DNA from: Xanthobacteraceae bacterium
GTDB taxonomy: Bacteria > Pseudomonadota > Alphaproteobacteria > Rhizobiales > Xanthobacteraceae
NCBI GenBank assembly: GCA_030037185.1
Contig: JASHRR010000533.1
Coordinates: forward strand, 1-13,089
Direction: 5' to 3'
Length of the DNA: 13,089 nucleotides
Shown: piece by piece, positions 12,470-13,089 of the stretch
Layout of the letters: the number at the start of each line of letters is the position of its first letter
Numbering within the stretch: position 1 is the first letter of the stretch
Made by a program: the position numbers and the translations under genes
Notes under the pieces: model-generated
The model's input: only the letters and a program-made list of their open reading frames with translations
Told to the model about the DNA's origin: nothing
Databases searched by the model: none

Positions 12470-13089
12470 ATGACGACAGCATCCCAATGGGAATTTTGGA
12501 TTGACCGCGGCGGCACGTTCACGGATGTGATCGGTCGGCGACCGGACGGCACGCTCGCCGCCTGTAAGCTGCTGTCGGAAAATCCCGACGTCTATGGCGA
12601 CGCTGCGGTCCAGGGCATCCGCAATCTCCTCGAACGGGAGGCTGGTGAGCCGATTCCGCCAAGCCTCATCGGCGCCGTCAAAATGGGTACGACGGTCGCC
12701 ACAAATGCATTGCTGCAGCGCAAGGGCGCCCGCACCCTTCTCCTCACCACGAAGGGGTTCCGCGACGGCCTCAGGATCGGCTACCAGGCCCGGCCGAAAA
12801 TCTTCGCCCGCCATATCGTCAAACCGGACATGCTGTTCGAGCGGGTGATCGAAGTCGTCGAACGCGTGCGCGCTGACGGCACCGTCGAGGCAGCGCTCGA
12901 TCTTGAGGCTTTGCGCGGCGATCTCCAGCGCGCCCGAGCAGACGGCATTGAGGCGATCGCGATCGTGTTGATGCACAGCTACCACTATCCCGAGCACGAA
13001 CGGCAGTTAGCGTCCCTCGTGCGCGGCATGGGATTTCCCCAGGTCTCGGTCAGCCACGAGGTTTCGCCGCTGATCAAACTGGTGGGCCG
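12470..13089 (+). CDS. ATP-dependent 5-oxoprolinase (hydantoinase A/B family), N-terminal part only
   Basis: About 206 residues are visible before the window ends. The family's full single-chain form is about 1,200 residues. The N-terminal Hydant_A_N domain is clear: [18 protein letters not shown] (10-27), [20 protein letters not shown] (32-51), [17 protein letters not shown] (70-86), [20 protein letters not shown] near 93-112, [15 protein letters not shown] near 163-177, and [15 protein letters not shown] at the edge. The phrase RIGYQ-RPKIF favours 5-oxoprolinase over N-methylhydantoinase or acetone carboxylase. 5-Oxoprolinase opens 5-oxo-L-proline to L-glutamate using ATP in the cytoplasm. 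ATG at 12470 follows GGAA by about nine bases; an in-frame ATG at 12455 is an alternative with a weaker ribosome site. Confidence 0.9.
   Translation, partial: MTTASQWEFWIDRGGTFTDVIGRRPDGTLAACKLLSENPDVYGDAAVQGIRNLLEREAGEPIPPSLIGAVKMGTTVATNALLQRKGARTLLLTTKGFRDGLRIGYQARPKIFARHIVKPDMLFERVIEVVERVRADGTVEAALDLEALRGDLQRARADGIEAIAIVLMHSYHYPEHERQLASLVRGMGFPQVSVSHEVSPLIKLVG

Noticed and set aside
12449..12997. A 182-codon minus-strand frame at the right end
   Set aside because: It is antisense to the start of the 5-oxoprolinase, whose conserved blocks run continuously on the plus strand.

Overview
The window is GC-rich, with strongly GC-biased third codon positions and compact genes. Its content (a NosR-type denitrification protein, a branched-chain-amino-acid-type ABC importer, DUF1330, VOC and cupin proteins, and a small membrane family with an LGLRYKV..VLVPAV core) suggests an alphaproteobacterium of the Bradyrhizobium/Rhodopseudomonas kind. 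That is an inference from gene families, not a measured placement. No rRNA, tRNA, CRISPR array or insertion sequence was seen.

Layout. (1) 1-1403, plus strand: the C-terminal two thirds of a NosR/NirI-type membrane iron-sulfur flavoprotein, cut by the window edge. It is not followed by nosZ. (2) 1526-3299: a divergent pair, an FAD aromatic-ring hydroxylase of the 2,6-dihydroxypyridine/6-hydroxynicotinate 3-monooxygenase type (minus) and a small cupin (plus). (3) 3450-6768, plus strand: a tight four-gene ABC importer operon (livH, livM, livG and livF type). Its likely periplasmic binding protein lies tail-to-tail on the minus strand (6890-8152), separated by nested inverted repeats. (4) 8409-9378: a divergent pair of small proteins, DUF1330 (minus) and VOC/glyoxalase fold (plus). 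(5) 9379-11173: gene-poor DNA holding two paralogous small membrane proteins on the minus strand, plus short unassigned reading frames. (6) 11174-13089: a DUF1445 putative hydro-lyase/D-glutamate cyclase family gene (minus) divergent from the start of an ATP-dependent 5-oxoprolinase (plus), with a decayed Sel1-repeat fragment between them.

How the genes may work together. Regions 2-4 read as a peripheral catabolic locus: an importer for a small organic acid, amide or aromatic compound next to a ring hydroxylase and small accessory enzymes. The substrate is unknown. Region 6 is the most interesting. The two divergent genes belong to families that meet at 5-oxoproline. Each has a near-identical 19-base palindrome (TGATAA-N7-TTATCA) about 75-80 bases before its start codon. 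In both promoters a TTGGAC element follows the palindrome at exactly 19 bases, which strongly suggests co-regulation by one transcription factor not encoded in the window.
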